A stretch of 64,000 nt of DNA from Cinnamomum chago (lineage: Eukaryota; Streptophyta; Magnoliopsida; Laurales; Lauraceae): the NCBI GenBank assembly GCA_038049695.1, contig CP142451.1, positions 5,454,001 through 5,518,000 of the forward strand. The letters are read 5' to 3'. Of this stretch, positions 54,001-60,032 are shown one piece after another. Within the stretch, counting starts at the first letter, position 1. Every line of letters begins with the position of its first letter. The notes below the pieces were generated by a model. That model had not been told where the DNA came from. It saw nothing but the letters and a program-made list of their open reading frames with translations, and made no database searches. The position numbers and the translations under genes are program-made.

Positions 54001-56479
54001 GACAATAATATGGCAACTACACTAGTATTGGATCCAACTCCATGCAGACCTTCCAAAAAAAAGAGGAAGCAATTCATATTCATCTCATTAATGATGTTCA
54101 ATATTTATTAGTGGCTTTTCCATATATGACTTTTCAGTCAATGACCTTTCGGTCCAAATAAGGTGGGATCTCCCAGTGTCTTGATCAGAGATCACTGGTG
54201 TCACCACGGGCTCCGGAACACCCCAATCTCATCTACTGCAGTAGGAATAATCATTTCATTTATCAATTTATGCAATTCAATTCAATTCAATGTAATATTG
54301 AGTTCGGAAATCACTAGGTAGTGCCAGGCGCTTGAACAAGTCATAAGTCTAATTCTAAACCACTTCCCTAACCAACCTTGATGTGAACAAGGTTTAGTAA
54401 TGCATGTATTACTGTTAATGATATTACTTTTAGTGAAATTGATGCATTACACTAACCCTCGTATCACATAGTAAGGTTTAAACACGACTAATCTTAGCTT
54501 ATTGATCCATTGGAATGAATCACAAGTTATCTCATTATATGAGGAGTACCTAAGGTTACCCAAGTACTCCTAGCACCCACGAAATCTGAAACTCACTGGA
54601 ATTGGCCAAAAGTTTACTCAATACGAATAAACTGGTCAAGTTCGGCTACCTCGGCGGCTACCTGTCGGTTAGCCGCGACTGTGCAGGCGGCTAGCCGAAC
54701 TGTACTGGCGGCTAGCCGAAATTCGGCTGGCGGCTAGCCGAACCAAGTTCGGTCAGCTTGCGGTCAGCTTTCCAGAAGCTGATTTTTCGAACAAAAATTT
54801 CTGACCAATTTCGGTCACCCCGCGGTCACCTCGCGGCTAGCCGAAATTCCAATTTCGGCTAACCGAATTTTGGCGGTTAGCTTTCTAGGAGCTCACCAAA
54901 TTCGGATTTTCTGGCGGTTAGCTCGCGGTTAGCCTCGCGGCTAGCCGAAATTCGCCCAGAAACTCAGTTTCGAGCTTCTGAAATCCTGAACCAAATCCAC
55001 ACTTTTGAATTCCATGAGTTCATACAAGCTATATAAAAGCTTAAAATCAATAGAAATGCATACACTTGCCTTGAATGAAGCTTGAGAAAAACAAATCCCT
55101 TTCTTAGCTTGACTCAAGTGGAAATCCCTTAACTTGAAGCTTTGATCGCAACACCACTCCAAGAAGATGATGAGGAAAGGAAGAAGATGTGACTCCTCTT
55201 TACTTAATCGCTCCAAACGCACCTTTGATGGAGAAGAAATGGAAGAAAGAACAGAAATGGAGGAAGAAACGGACGTTGCCTAGGGTTACTGTGCGTGACT
55301 GAACTTAATTGGGTTCATTTCTCATATATAAGGGCCCGTTTTACATTAAGCCCCCCATTCATCATTTCATTTACACTTTGAGTCACTTGAAGGTCCATTT
55401 GCTCTAATAGTCGTCGAATCAATTCAAGTCTTTTATGAAAGTTATCGTACTCGTCGAGATACACATGTAGGTATCAAGAGTTTCCGTATTCGACAAAATA
55501 CGTACAATTCCGTATTTACACACAAGTCCTTGGTTTGGCTGGTTTAAGCTTCATTTCTATTTAATTCTTTGCAATTCATTTCATAAACTTATTTACTATT
55601 TCACTAAGCCTCATTTAGGCTAATTCGAGTTCATCTAATCATTAAACCGGCTTAATTAGTCGTAAGCTCAATTAATTAGAGTTAATCGTGATTAACTCGG
55701 GACGGAGCCTAACAGTCCCCTACAGGTCTCATACGTTTAGGTGGATCATCTACTTCCATTGAACATCATCATGGGTGTCATCTTTCGAAATCCATTTTCT
55801 ACAAATTTAAGTGTCAATGCACCATGCCTGCATGCAACACTTGTTTAATATCAGAGCCATTCATCACAAACCCCATGGTTTGGGCTGCAAGTCCCGGATG
55901 GGGGTCGACACCAGCTCTATTCTAAATGTTTTTTTTAACAGCCTGCAATTACTCAGGATCACTGGATGATCCGAATTAGGAATTCCATCTCCCTATAAAT
56001 AGCAAATGCAGAGGCCTCACTCACACTAGCTTGCGGCATAATATTCTTTTCCTAGAAACTCCACATCTCTTATCTTACTAGGAGGAGAAGATGAGACAAT
56101 TTAATATGTCCATCCAAAACTTTCAGTCCCTGCTTAATCCAATGTGGCACCGCGGCAGGCGGGCCGCAGGATTTCTAACATGGTAGAAACGTGTACTTGA
56201 AAGTGCCAGTTGATCAAGTATATATATTTTGCTGACCGTACTTTTTTGTAAGATATATGTCAGATTTCATGACTAACTAGTAACTCGGATATATGAAACC
56301 AACATATCAGGTTTGATGACACAAATACTCGGAAGTTGATAGAGGATATGTCTGAAGAAGAGAGAACAATGTTTGGGTTCGATGCAGGAAGCATTGATTG
56401 GAAGGATTACATCGCCAACATTCACATTCCTGGGCTAAGGAGGCATGTCATGGAAAAGAAATCAATGGATATTTATTGA
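33066..56479 (+). CDS. FAR2: MS2/FAR2-type plastid fatty acyl-CoA reductase
   Basis: Exons: 33066-33218 (interrupted, see CACTA), 36995-37193, 39139-39242, 39334-39533, 39608-39708, 39805-40003, 40689-40850, 52399-52480, 52563-52957 and 56311-56479. All have GT-AG borders, and phases agree from exon 2 to the stop. The predicted protein is about 587 residues; Arabidopsis MS2 is about 616. It has a serine- and basic-rich, transit-peptide-like N-terminus, a Rossmann NAD(P)H motif TGATGFLGK (about 109-117), an active-site YSFTK (Y329, K333), and a C-terminal male-sterility domain ending in IPGLRRHV. The family reduces fatty acyl substrates to alcohols; MS2 makes plastid fatty alcohols for sporopollenin in pollen walls. 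Function is inferred by family. Introns hold a Cassandra TRIM, a Helitron-like start, a Gypsy element and a solo LTR. An in-frame ATG at 37040 could give a shorter form without the transit peptide. The gene may still work if exon 1 and intron 7 splice correctly. Confidence 0.9.
35238..35475 (+). repeat. G-rich minisatellite 1 in CACTA
   Basis: Imperfect tandem units of about 45-60 bp built from GGAGGGCTGGGTTGGATTGG, GCGGCCAGGG and CGGGTGGGAGAAGGT. Long open frames across it on both strands are a by-product of the repeat and stop-poor composition and are not treated as genes. Confidence 0.85.
35890..36260 (+). repeat. G-rich minisatellite 2 in CACTA
   Basis: At least eight units containing CCAGATGCTGGCTGGG and GGGTTGGGCG alternate in short (about 29 bp) and longer (about 57 bp) forms. 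Runs of three Gs separated by 1-6 bases fit the sequence pattern for G-quadruplex formation on the plus strand. It is related in sequence to minisatellite 1. Confidence 0.85.
36283..36580 (+). repeat. 165-bp direct duplication in CACTA
   Basis: A segment running from a (GA)n tract through GGCAGTACCTGTTTGCAAG and GAGGTTGACGCCGTTTGCAA to GGTGATCGCTGTTTGCAAG occurs twice, with the GCAGTACC motif at 36300 and 36465. The repeated TTTGCAAG end occurs three times per copy. Confidence 0.85.
37603..38095. repeat. Diverged direct repeat in FAR2 intron 2
   Basis: Segments at about 37603-37800 and 37891-38095 share ATGAAAAGATCTCCTTATAG / AATAAAGGTCTCCTTATGGG, a TAGCCCTTGATT block, a CAACGGTAAGT / CAATGGTAAGT block and an AAACTGGGCCTC block. 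They are in the same orientation about 290 bp apart. Confidence 0.6.
38205..38766 (+). mobile_element. Cassandra TRIM retrotransposon
   Basis: LTR1 (38205-38450) and LTR2 (38552-38766) both start TGTGACGTCCCGGAG and end in TTACA. They flank a 101-bp internal region with a primer-binding site TGGTATCAGAGCC (38453-38465, complementary to initiator-methionine tRNA) and a polypurine stretch AAGGGGGGTGGAA before LTR2. LTR1 carries a 5S rRNA-like sequence, the hallmark of Cassandra. Flanks ATTTG and AATTG are a near 5-bp duplication. It encodes no protein and depends on other elements. It lies in reductase intron 2 in the same orientation as the gene. Confidence 0.9.
38322..38388 (+). other. 5S rRNA-like promoter region in Cassandra LTR1
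   Basis: The stretch from AACTCCGAAGTTAAGCGTGC through AGCAGTACTAAGATGGGTGA to CCTCCTGGGAAG matches the internal control region of plant 5S rRNA (A box, intermediate element, C box) with a few changes. It is not a functional 5S gene because the rest of the 5S molecule is missing. In Cassandra this region is thought to give Pol III promoter properties. Confidence 0.85.
40166..40688. other. FAR2 intron 6 with a Helitron-like end
   Basis: At 40166 the sequence A|CTAGCAAGACAGGCCC followed by GCTCGGGC resembles the left boundaries of the Helitron-like segments at 26315 and 29075. The rest is AT-rich, with repeated AATTGCAAAAT and CAATTTC phrases around 40530-40630. No matching opposite end was identified before exon 7 at 40689. 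Confidence 0.3.
40910..41070. repeat. Short inverted-repeat element in FAR2 intron 7
   Basis: The left arm TCTTTAGCAGCAGAAAAAA pairs with the reverse complement of the right arm, CTTTTAGCAGCAGAAAAAA. The element begins ACTACAAAAAAAA and contains CCTTTAGCGGCAG, so its ends resemble the CACTA element at 33225. It may be a small deletion derivative of a related CACTA family. It lies 60 bp after exon 7, before the Gypsy insertion. Confidence 0.5.
41156..41854 (+). repeat. 5' LTR of the Gypsy element
   Basis: 699 bp from TGTGTGGGGCCC to GCACTTACA. A TATATAAGG promoter motif lies at 41599-41607. It is identical to the 3' LTR except for 5 substitutions that I counted. Frequent CTCGGC motifs occur in the first 200 bp. 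Confidence 0.95.
41857..41876 (+). other. Primer-binding site
   Basis: TGGCGCCGTCTGTGGGAACG begins two bases after the 5' LTR. TGGCGCC starts are typical of Tat/Athila-type Gypsy elements, where a host tRNA 3' end primes minus-strand DNA synthesis. I do not assign the tRNA species with certainty. Confidence 0.85.
41914..43767 (+). CDS. gag: Gypsy gag polyprotein region
   Basis: A 617-residue frame. The N-terminal third is charged and rich in Gln/Arg, with tandem QQQRTRREQSQ-like repeats at about 145-175. The retrotransposon gag core spans about 286-450 (PRFVTYDG, THLRHF, FMKKFQAYR). A zinc-knuckle-like FCSYHKEGGHKTEDC lies at about 558-572. Gag would form virus-like particles that package element RNA. 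The frame ends in a stop at 43765-43767, while protease continues in the next frame. The start ATG lies 38 bp after the primer-binding site. Confidence 0.88.
   Translation: MTRRAAKDGETSKTKHARPPPANQRAGKQPVTEDDAKRALIRINVQERDLRSESAPRKGDTQQPTGLLTGGDQRDKSPVVDGPRPSGQAEDVEDVEDEDYNPDDDLDSTLLTVKAQNEALKEKDALIRQLQQQLERATGSARQQQRTRQEQSQQQRTRREQSQQQRSQQQQRSPQHERRITRVTRISSSKEDLRDHLNRKRDDRTRDEGSSTSRSYSRKASETIPEGMYHNQEWLDAHIRETVQRNLEVAGFGRDQKNACCDPVDLDASPFSQDIRRYPLPKKFTVPRFVTYDGVSDPATHLRHFSQRMSVWGDEGHLNCRVFSSSLGDLPLKWFCALPEGSVSSWQQLQQSFMKKFQAYRVLPKTDADIMAMKMKQGENVTQFVKRFWAVYSQIENSKDEVAVFAFQNALLPDNDLRKDLARNPISSIAALMSIANRYIAQEDDQVRARESHGTAQKDRGERPPKKDGIPSRRDEPRRSERRRDESDRRWAPTSSARTQMFASERSKRPRLSEDANRGVNTVFKMPIHRIMYKIKSRPYFRWPEPMQGDPSIRDQTKFCSYHKEGGHKTEDCRILRSHLEKLVQDGHLQEFVRRETRAEPRAETRGARQRRDREDN
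43736..45250 (+). CDS. pol: Gypsy protease and N-terminal reverse transcriptase
   Basis: The frame is open from upstream of the gag stop; meaningful homology begins near 43736 (IIDVIHLAPPPKGS). An aspartic protease-like VLVDPGSSSE lies near 44020, with IVGRSWLH near 44245. The reverse transcriptase fingers and palm follow (WRVCVDFTDLNKACPKD, FLDAYRGYHQI, PFGLKNAGATYQR), then the catalytic YIDD near 45165. After YIDDM the frame leaves the family sequence and stops at 45248-45250. It is one frame away from gag. The cause may be a decay indel or ribosomal frameshifting; the first seems likelier. No AUG start is expected. Confidence 0.85.
   Translation, partial: HDSDGTEKIIDVIHLAPPPKGSNQARAEARKAAHGKQVMAAELGSAPKRARRERPEIRFTDADLEGVQLPHNDPLIVTLKFDCSKQGVKNCTVKKVLVDPGSSSEVLYFDSFRRMGLTEKDLQEARVPLIGFSAKPVYPKGRVTFKVEVGGASVMATFMVIDAPSPYNAIVGRSWLHSLKAVPSTLHQKLKFPWEGKSGRVEIITVRGDQQAAKQCLTAVVPGEQEPKKVNVAEMEKNLEQGLDELSRDPGRKSVEDLTEIRIDQKDPDRFFLIGSQLGEPERFELAQFLVQNRDAFAWTPQEMPGVDPEVMCHRLNVDPYHKPVMQKARRTGVPQTEAVIEEVDKLLEAGAIREVQYPTWLANPVVVRKKTGKWRVCVDFTDLNKACPKDSFPLPKIDQLIDATAGHDRMSFLDAYRGYHQIPLFGPDEEKTAFITPRGTYCYKVMPFGLKNAGATYQRLVTKMFHDQLGKTVEVYIDDMVPWWSNPSRRGIICQTWPRSSPP
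45184..47790 (+). CDS. pol: Gypsy RT thumb, dual RNase H and integrase
   Basis: 868 residues with no recognisable host domain. The RT thumb and first RNase H occupy about 1-270 (YLAVSDHAVSSVL near 140). A second, archaeal-type RNase H-like domain spans about 296-420 (WKIFVDGSS, NNEAEYEAI, VFSDSQLV, NSHADALANLA). The integrase HHCC finger is near 518-560 (EIHEGICGSH, KKCEKCQ). The DDE core runs from about 589 to 690 (GLDIVGPL, VSDNGTQFD, NGQAEISN), and a GPF-type C-terminal motif is near 832. The frame starts just after YIDD and is separated from the preceding pol segment by an 8-bp insertion-like microduplication at 45176-45183, so full-length polymerase is not encoded. Confidence 0.9.
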   Translation: MVVKSKQARDHLSDLAEVFATLKEFRLKLNASKCAFGVGSGKFLGSLVTRRGIEADPDQISAILRVQSPTSAKEVQRLTGMAAALNRFISKSSDKCRPFFQLLRKNSKFQWTLECDHALQQLKAYLSSPPLLSTPTHGETLYLYLAVSDHAVSSVLIREEDKVQKPVYYTSKTLIDAETRYLPLEKLALALVSASRKLSHYFQTHSIVVVTEHPLKSVFKKADFSGRISRWAVELGQYEIQYQPRTAIKAQVLEDFLAEFDSSSAPTQLGTELGGKEREAPTGSEQSQGHADTPVWKIFVDGSSTSRRAGAGVVLQSPEGLVIEQALTLDFKASNNEAEYEAILAGLNSAHILGAQQLMVFSDSQLVTNQLTEDYQARDDRMAAYLALAKKQLSQFHTAEVKQIGREVNSHADALANLASAVEAGRKRSIEVGSLAAPSIELRSPREVLCIGLGPSWMDPIITYLRDDRLPEDSGEAHRVRLKAARFWLSPEVKLYRKSFSGPYLQCVHPSKVEDLLFEIHEGICGSHIGGRSLAYRAISQGYWWPYMQKDAQVYAKKCEKCQKFSHSLHQPAQDLSPLSSPWPFAQWGLDIVGPLHRTPGNKRWLIVATDYFTKWIEAEPLSSITERDSKNFVWKNVVTRFDIPRALVSDNGTQFDSKLFKTFCQELGIRNHYSTPAYPQSNGQAEISNKVILDGLKKRLDQAKGRWVEELPSVLWAYRTTPRRSTSATPFSLAYGMVAVIPLEIGLPTLRSELFDQGQNETNVARELDLADERREAAAVRLAVYQQQLARGYNQNVRERKFSVGELVLKKALPGDKNPNQGKLAPNWHGPFKVTSVAGRSAYRLEDMEGRPLPRPWNASHLKKFYF
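47896..48418 (+). repeat. 49-bp tandem array downstream of integrase
   Basis: About ten copies of a 49-bp unit containing GCACTCAGCCGCCTAGATGA and GTTGCCGAAACG, with the latter motif at exact 49-bp steps from about 47923 to 48364, followed by a partial copy. Inner copies are almost identical, differing mainly at AAGGATGG/AAGGCTGG and GGCCC/GGCTC. It lies between the pol stop and the antisense gene. Confidence 0.95.
48801..51015 (-). CDS. Antisense additional gene of the Tat element (spliced)
   Basis: Two minus-strand exons, 51015-49555 and 49469-48801, join in phase 0 across an 85-bp intron (donor GCG|GTAAGC, acceptor TTGCAG|GGC) to give about 709 residues. Residues about 40-130 (GWMPFPLIAVIEGG, GYKIIMGVAELNRIL) resemble the domain known as putative gypsy-type transposon (Transposase_28-like), often seen in extra frames of plant Gypsy elements. 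A disordered Pro/Ala/Arg-rich stretch follows, then a coiled coil in exon 2 (about 490-620) and an acidic Pro/Ala-rich tail. No catalytic function is known to me. Antisense extra genes between pol and the 3' LTR are described for Tat elements. Without splicing, exon 1 alone would give 506 residues. Confidence 0.8.
51016..51694. other. Region between antisense gene and 3' LTR
   Basis: Presumably contains the promoter of the antisense gene. A TATATAAA motif at 51313 is partly palindromic and could serve either strand. The last bases before the LTR, GAACTGAGGGGCTAT, are the likely polypurine tract for plus-strand priming, although it is interrupted by pyrimidines. No other coding frame is supported. 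Confidence 0.5.
51695..52393 (+). repeat. 3' LTR of the Gypsy element
   Basis: 699 bp, matching the 5' LTR except for five substitutions. A TATATAAGG motif at 52138-52146 could start transcription toward reductase exon 8, which begins at 52399, six bases after the LTR end. The LTR's last bases (TATTCTTGCACTTACA) now serve as the pyrimidine-rich context of that exon's acceptor. Confidence 0.95.
53418..55714. mobile_element. Solo LTR in FAR2 intron 9 (2.3 kb)
   Basis: The element starts TGTCACGACCCGGACCC, ends GGAGCCTAACA, and is flanked by exact 5-bp duplications GTCCC (53413-53417 and 55715-55719). There is no primer-binding site, coding frame or second LTR. This pattern fits a solo LTR left by recombination between two LTRs. 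Its orientation cannot be fixed with confidence. It contains an array of CGGCTAGCCG-type repeats. It enlarges reductase intron 9 (52958-56310). Confidence 0.8.
54640..54955. repeat. CGGCTAGCCG-type repeat cluster
   Basis: Palindromic GGCTAGCCG occurs at least six times, mixed with GCGGTTAGC, GCGGTCAGC and AATTTCGG(C/T) variants, in about 315 bp. Irregular spacing of roughly 15-35 bp gives many potential small hairpins. The cluster lies inside the solo LTR. Confidence 0.75.
55720..56310. other. Remainder of FAR2 intron 9
   Basis: No repeat with clear ends. The stretch finishes with the acceptor CATATCAG before the last reductase exon at 56311. Confidence 0.4.
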
Positions 56480-56741
56480 AAGCAATTTGAATAAGAAGTC
56501 ATTAGCCTTTCTGACTAATAATAAAAGAATTCATGTTTTTTTCTTCTTCTTTTTTTTTTGGTAAAATAATGAGTTAGGAGACCTATGGCACGCAGTGTTA
56601 GAAGCTCCAATTTGCTGTGTAATATATATATATATGGTTGATTTATAATCTTTATCACACTAATCCTTGTCCTTGTTCATCAGAATTTCTACTGATTGAT
56701 TTCAAAGTTTTATTATTATTATCCTAGTAAGTGATCAATCC
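56480..56741. other. FAR2 3' flank
   Basis: Likely contains the 3' untranslated region of the reductase. AATAATAAAAG at about 56517 could act as a polyadenylation signal. A TA microsatellite follows near 56625. Confidence 0.4.
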
Positions 56742-56846
56742 TTTCAATACTTATACTCTCCATTGCAGCTTTCTTACTTTTTGCCTTGATCACCAGAAAT
56801 ATTTTGCCCACACCAGGAACAGTCCTTAAAATCTTCTCAATAAAAA
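56742..56846 (-). pseudogene. Inverted fragment of a FAR exon
   Basis: Read on the minus strand, ACACAG (acceptor-like) is followed by a frame reading FIEKILRTVPGVGKIFLVIK then AKSKKAAME. This closely matches the product of exon 3 of the neighbouring reductase (LIEKVLRTIPDMGKIFLVIK, AKSKEAAMK). Similarity ends after about 89 bp at the exon's 3' part, and I find no other reductase exon nearby on this strand. It is a pseudogene fragment from a second reductase copy in inverted orientation, 263 bp downstream of the intact gene's stop. Confidence 0.85.
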
Positions 56847-59165
56847 CTGTGTCTATCATAAGAAAGTCCATCATACTCCAAATGTTGATACTTGAAAACT
56901 CATTAAAATACAAGACAAATCACAATAGTTAATCACAATCCATATGGTATGGAATAATCTTTTTGTGGGATACAATTGAGTTATCTCCATGATATCAATA
57001 CATGGATAACTTACATTTAAGTGGGCCCCATGAGTTGGAATGCGGGCCCATTAATTAGGTCGCATCGAGTGGAGCCCATAATGTTTCTGGCACTGAACTC
57101 CATGCGAGTCTCAAAATCCAAGCCCAAGCCTAAACCAAACCTTAATAAGCCCAACCCCTATTTCGGCTGGGGCAAGTCATCAGGGTTCAAGTTTGGGCCG
57201 ACCCAGTTGCTTCCCCTGCCCATGGGTATGATTCCTCTTTTTATGGCTGTGTTATATTTTCAATTTTATTGGTTGACCTACCAACCAACGCTATCAAGAG
57301 ATGTGACTCAACCGGAGCTAACTACTACAACACCAACCCTCTGTTGAACAAATTAGAGGAGAGTTGGTAGATCAGGTTTTCAGGACCAATGGACCATCCA
57401 TCAATTGTTCAAAGACAACATTGATCAGGTTGAACCCTGATGTTAATTAGCCAATAAATATAGGACTGAATCTAACCCTTTCATTAATCAGAATGGAAAT
57501 GTCAACCTGAGCCTTAAATTCTTGATTTGGGATGGGTGATGGGAGCAAAGGAAGCATGGCCAGAGGTTGGGTTCCCAACTTATAGAACTAACCAGTGAAC
57601 AGGATTGGAAAACCATAAATTAATTGTGATTGGATGGTATGTTGGTTTAAGTAATGAGCCTGGATCTTCCATGGTAGATTGCACTTGCAGGAGAAACTAA
57701 TCATTATTTGATTGGTAGATTGCCTTGTCCATAATATGCAAATTTTCATACAACTTTTTGTTACCAATAGGAGAAAAAAGTTGTCTTTCCCTCTAGAATG
57801 ATTGGACTGGGGTTTCAAAGCTTACATCTCTGCCTCGACCATTTTAATGTTAGTTATGATTTCGACCATCATTCATGAATCATGCTGGATGAAAACTTAC
57901 CTTCCAAAGTCTTTTCAACTAATTCAAACTTTGAAAAAAAAAGGGTTTGGGGGTTTTATATGATAGTATTAAACTATTGTTGGCAATGGTTTAGATTAGG
58001 TTACAATGGGTGGCATGTAAGCACTCACTTTCTTTTTGTACCTCTTTTTGGTGCCCCAACCAAGGAGGCTGAGACCCAAACAAGAGCCCGCATATATATT
58101 AAAAAGTAGCCCGCATGCGCGGAAATAAAACTTACACAAGCGGGAAGATGTGACATACTAACATATTCAGGTTCAAATCTCATATAGAGAGGTAAGAATA
58201 AACGCTCCTTACCACCTAAATAAACCTAAATAAGGAGCCATTCTTATGTATGCACTCACTTAAGCCTTAATAATCAGGTTTGATCAATGGGCCTAAGGCC
58301 CTATTTCTTTGCATAAATTTTTGAAATTCATGTTTGTAAAAATTTATAGAATCTTAGATGCCGGAATTTCGAAATGTTATTGAAATATTCCTAAATTCCC
58401 TTTTTCTTCCATAACAGAACTCCTGCTTGGGAATTTTATGCAACCTGGATTCCACAAATTCACTATTTCCTAACTACTTTAATTTTTGCTTGGAATTTTA
58501 CATGTTAATGCATTATTTGTATATATATATTCAAGGCCAAAATGATAAAAAAAATACTATTTTGTAAATATATGGGTCCCACTCATTGAAATATGTTTAC
58601 ATATATTCATGACTTGGCTATGTTAAGGACTACAAGTTGGCCCAATGTAATAATATCATTTGGAAATATTTGAACCAGGCTTAAACAAAAATAAAAAAAA
58701 ATCAAACAATGCAAAATGCCCAGCCAGATTTGGAATATGTTAGGTCAGATTTACTGGTCATATTGTCACTACTAGGGGATGATTCTCAATCCTTTAACCT
58801 CAATCTACTCCCATAAATAAGCCGATCCATTAAATGAGTGGTTTAATGCAAAAAAAGTTAAATAGCACCTTTTAGGTTGATTTTTCCAAACTCAAAACCT
58901 ATTGTGTCCATAGGTTGAAATTCATGGCCTTTCCCAATATGAAATTATCACAATATTATCCAATGACTATATTATCCCATTATTTATTTCCAACCTCTAT
59001 TTGTTTAAATGTTTAAAGCATGTAGTTGTTTTGAAAACAAAAGTGTTTGATATAGATTCTACCCCCGCTTGCTTTAGAAAAGTAGAAGTAAATCCCCCCC
59101 AAAAAATGAGAAGCCCCATTTTTGGGCATGTAAAAATAAGGGCTTTAGAGTATTTTTTTGGGAGA
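56847..59165. other. Intergenic region between FAR2 and the oligopeptidase gene
   Basis: No exon is supported on either strand. A possible MITE-like pair of motifs (TTTGCATAAATTTTTGAAAT near 58308 and a TTTTATGCAA motif near 58435) is too weak to assign. Confidence 0.4.
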
Positions 59166-59660
59166 ATTAAAAAAAAGTCCTTAAGTTTCGGCCTTATTTC
59201 AAAAAAGGACACAAGTTTCAAAACTTTTCAAATTAGTCTCCAAGTTTTTCAAAAGGTTTTCAATTAAGGACATCCATTTATTTAAAGTTATTTTTCGGCA
59301 ACTTTTTTCTTATTTTTTTAAATACCCAATTATCGATCATTGTAATAAAATTCTCATTCACTTCCTCTATATTCTCATCATTTCTCTCACCAGTGTTGTC
59401 ACAGTGATTAGGGACACCCAATATTCCCATAGCGATTGGCTGCGTGTAGTGGCTTGTGAAACCGTGTCATAACTTTAAATAAAGGGTAATTTGGGTAGTT
59501 TCAAAATATTGAGGGAAAAATCACTAGAAAATCCCTTTAAATGACCGAATGTCCTTAATTATAAACTTATTGGAAAGTTTAGGGACTGATTTGAAAAGTT
59601 TCAAAACTTGTGTCATTTTTTAAAATAAGGTAAAAACTTCAGGCCATATTTAAAATTTTT
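59166..59660. mobile_element. Long-TIR element upstream of the oligopeptidase gene
   Basis: The left arm contains CTTATTTCAAAAAAGGACAC, AAGTTTCAAAACTTTTCAAA and a TTAGTCTCCAAGTTT block. The reverse complement of the right arm contains CTTATTTTAAAAAATGACAC, AAGTTTTGAAACTTTTCAAA and TCAGTCCCTAAACTTT in the same order. The arms are about 85-100 bp with a centre of about 290 bp. Long TIRs without coding sequence suggest a Mutator-type MITE or foldback element; a clear 9-bp target duplication was not found. Confidence 0.65.
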
Positions 59661-60032
59661 CCTTTTTTTTTTTTTTTTTTTTTCTGATGATTCTATTATG
59701 GCTGGCTCTTATCAGAATGAAAGAGGCAAGTCTTTTTATCACTCACTCCAAGCCCGACTCAAATGTAAATGGACCCATATTTTAGATTCAGCACTGGTCC
59801 AAACACCAATACCCAAGGCCCAAACCCAGCCCAATGCCAGCCTGGTCCAGGTTGGGCCCAAGTGAGATTACCATAAAATAGAAACATCCCCACAGCATGC
59901 ATAAGATGGTAGCAAACGCACAGTTATTTCCCGGGTCATTTTCTCTACTGTCATACTGTCCTGTCCGGAACTCTTTTTTTCTTACTTTGCTCTCATCGAA
60001 CATTTCCCTCCCATTTCGGTGTTTGGCAAACA

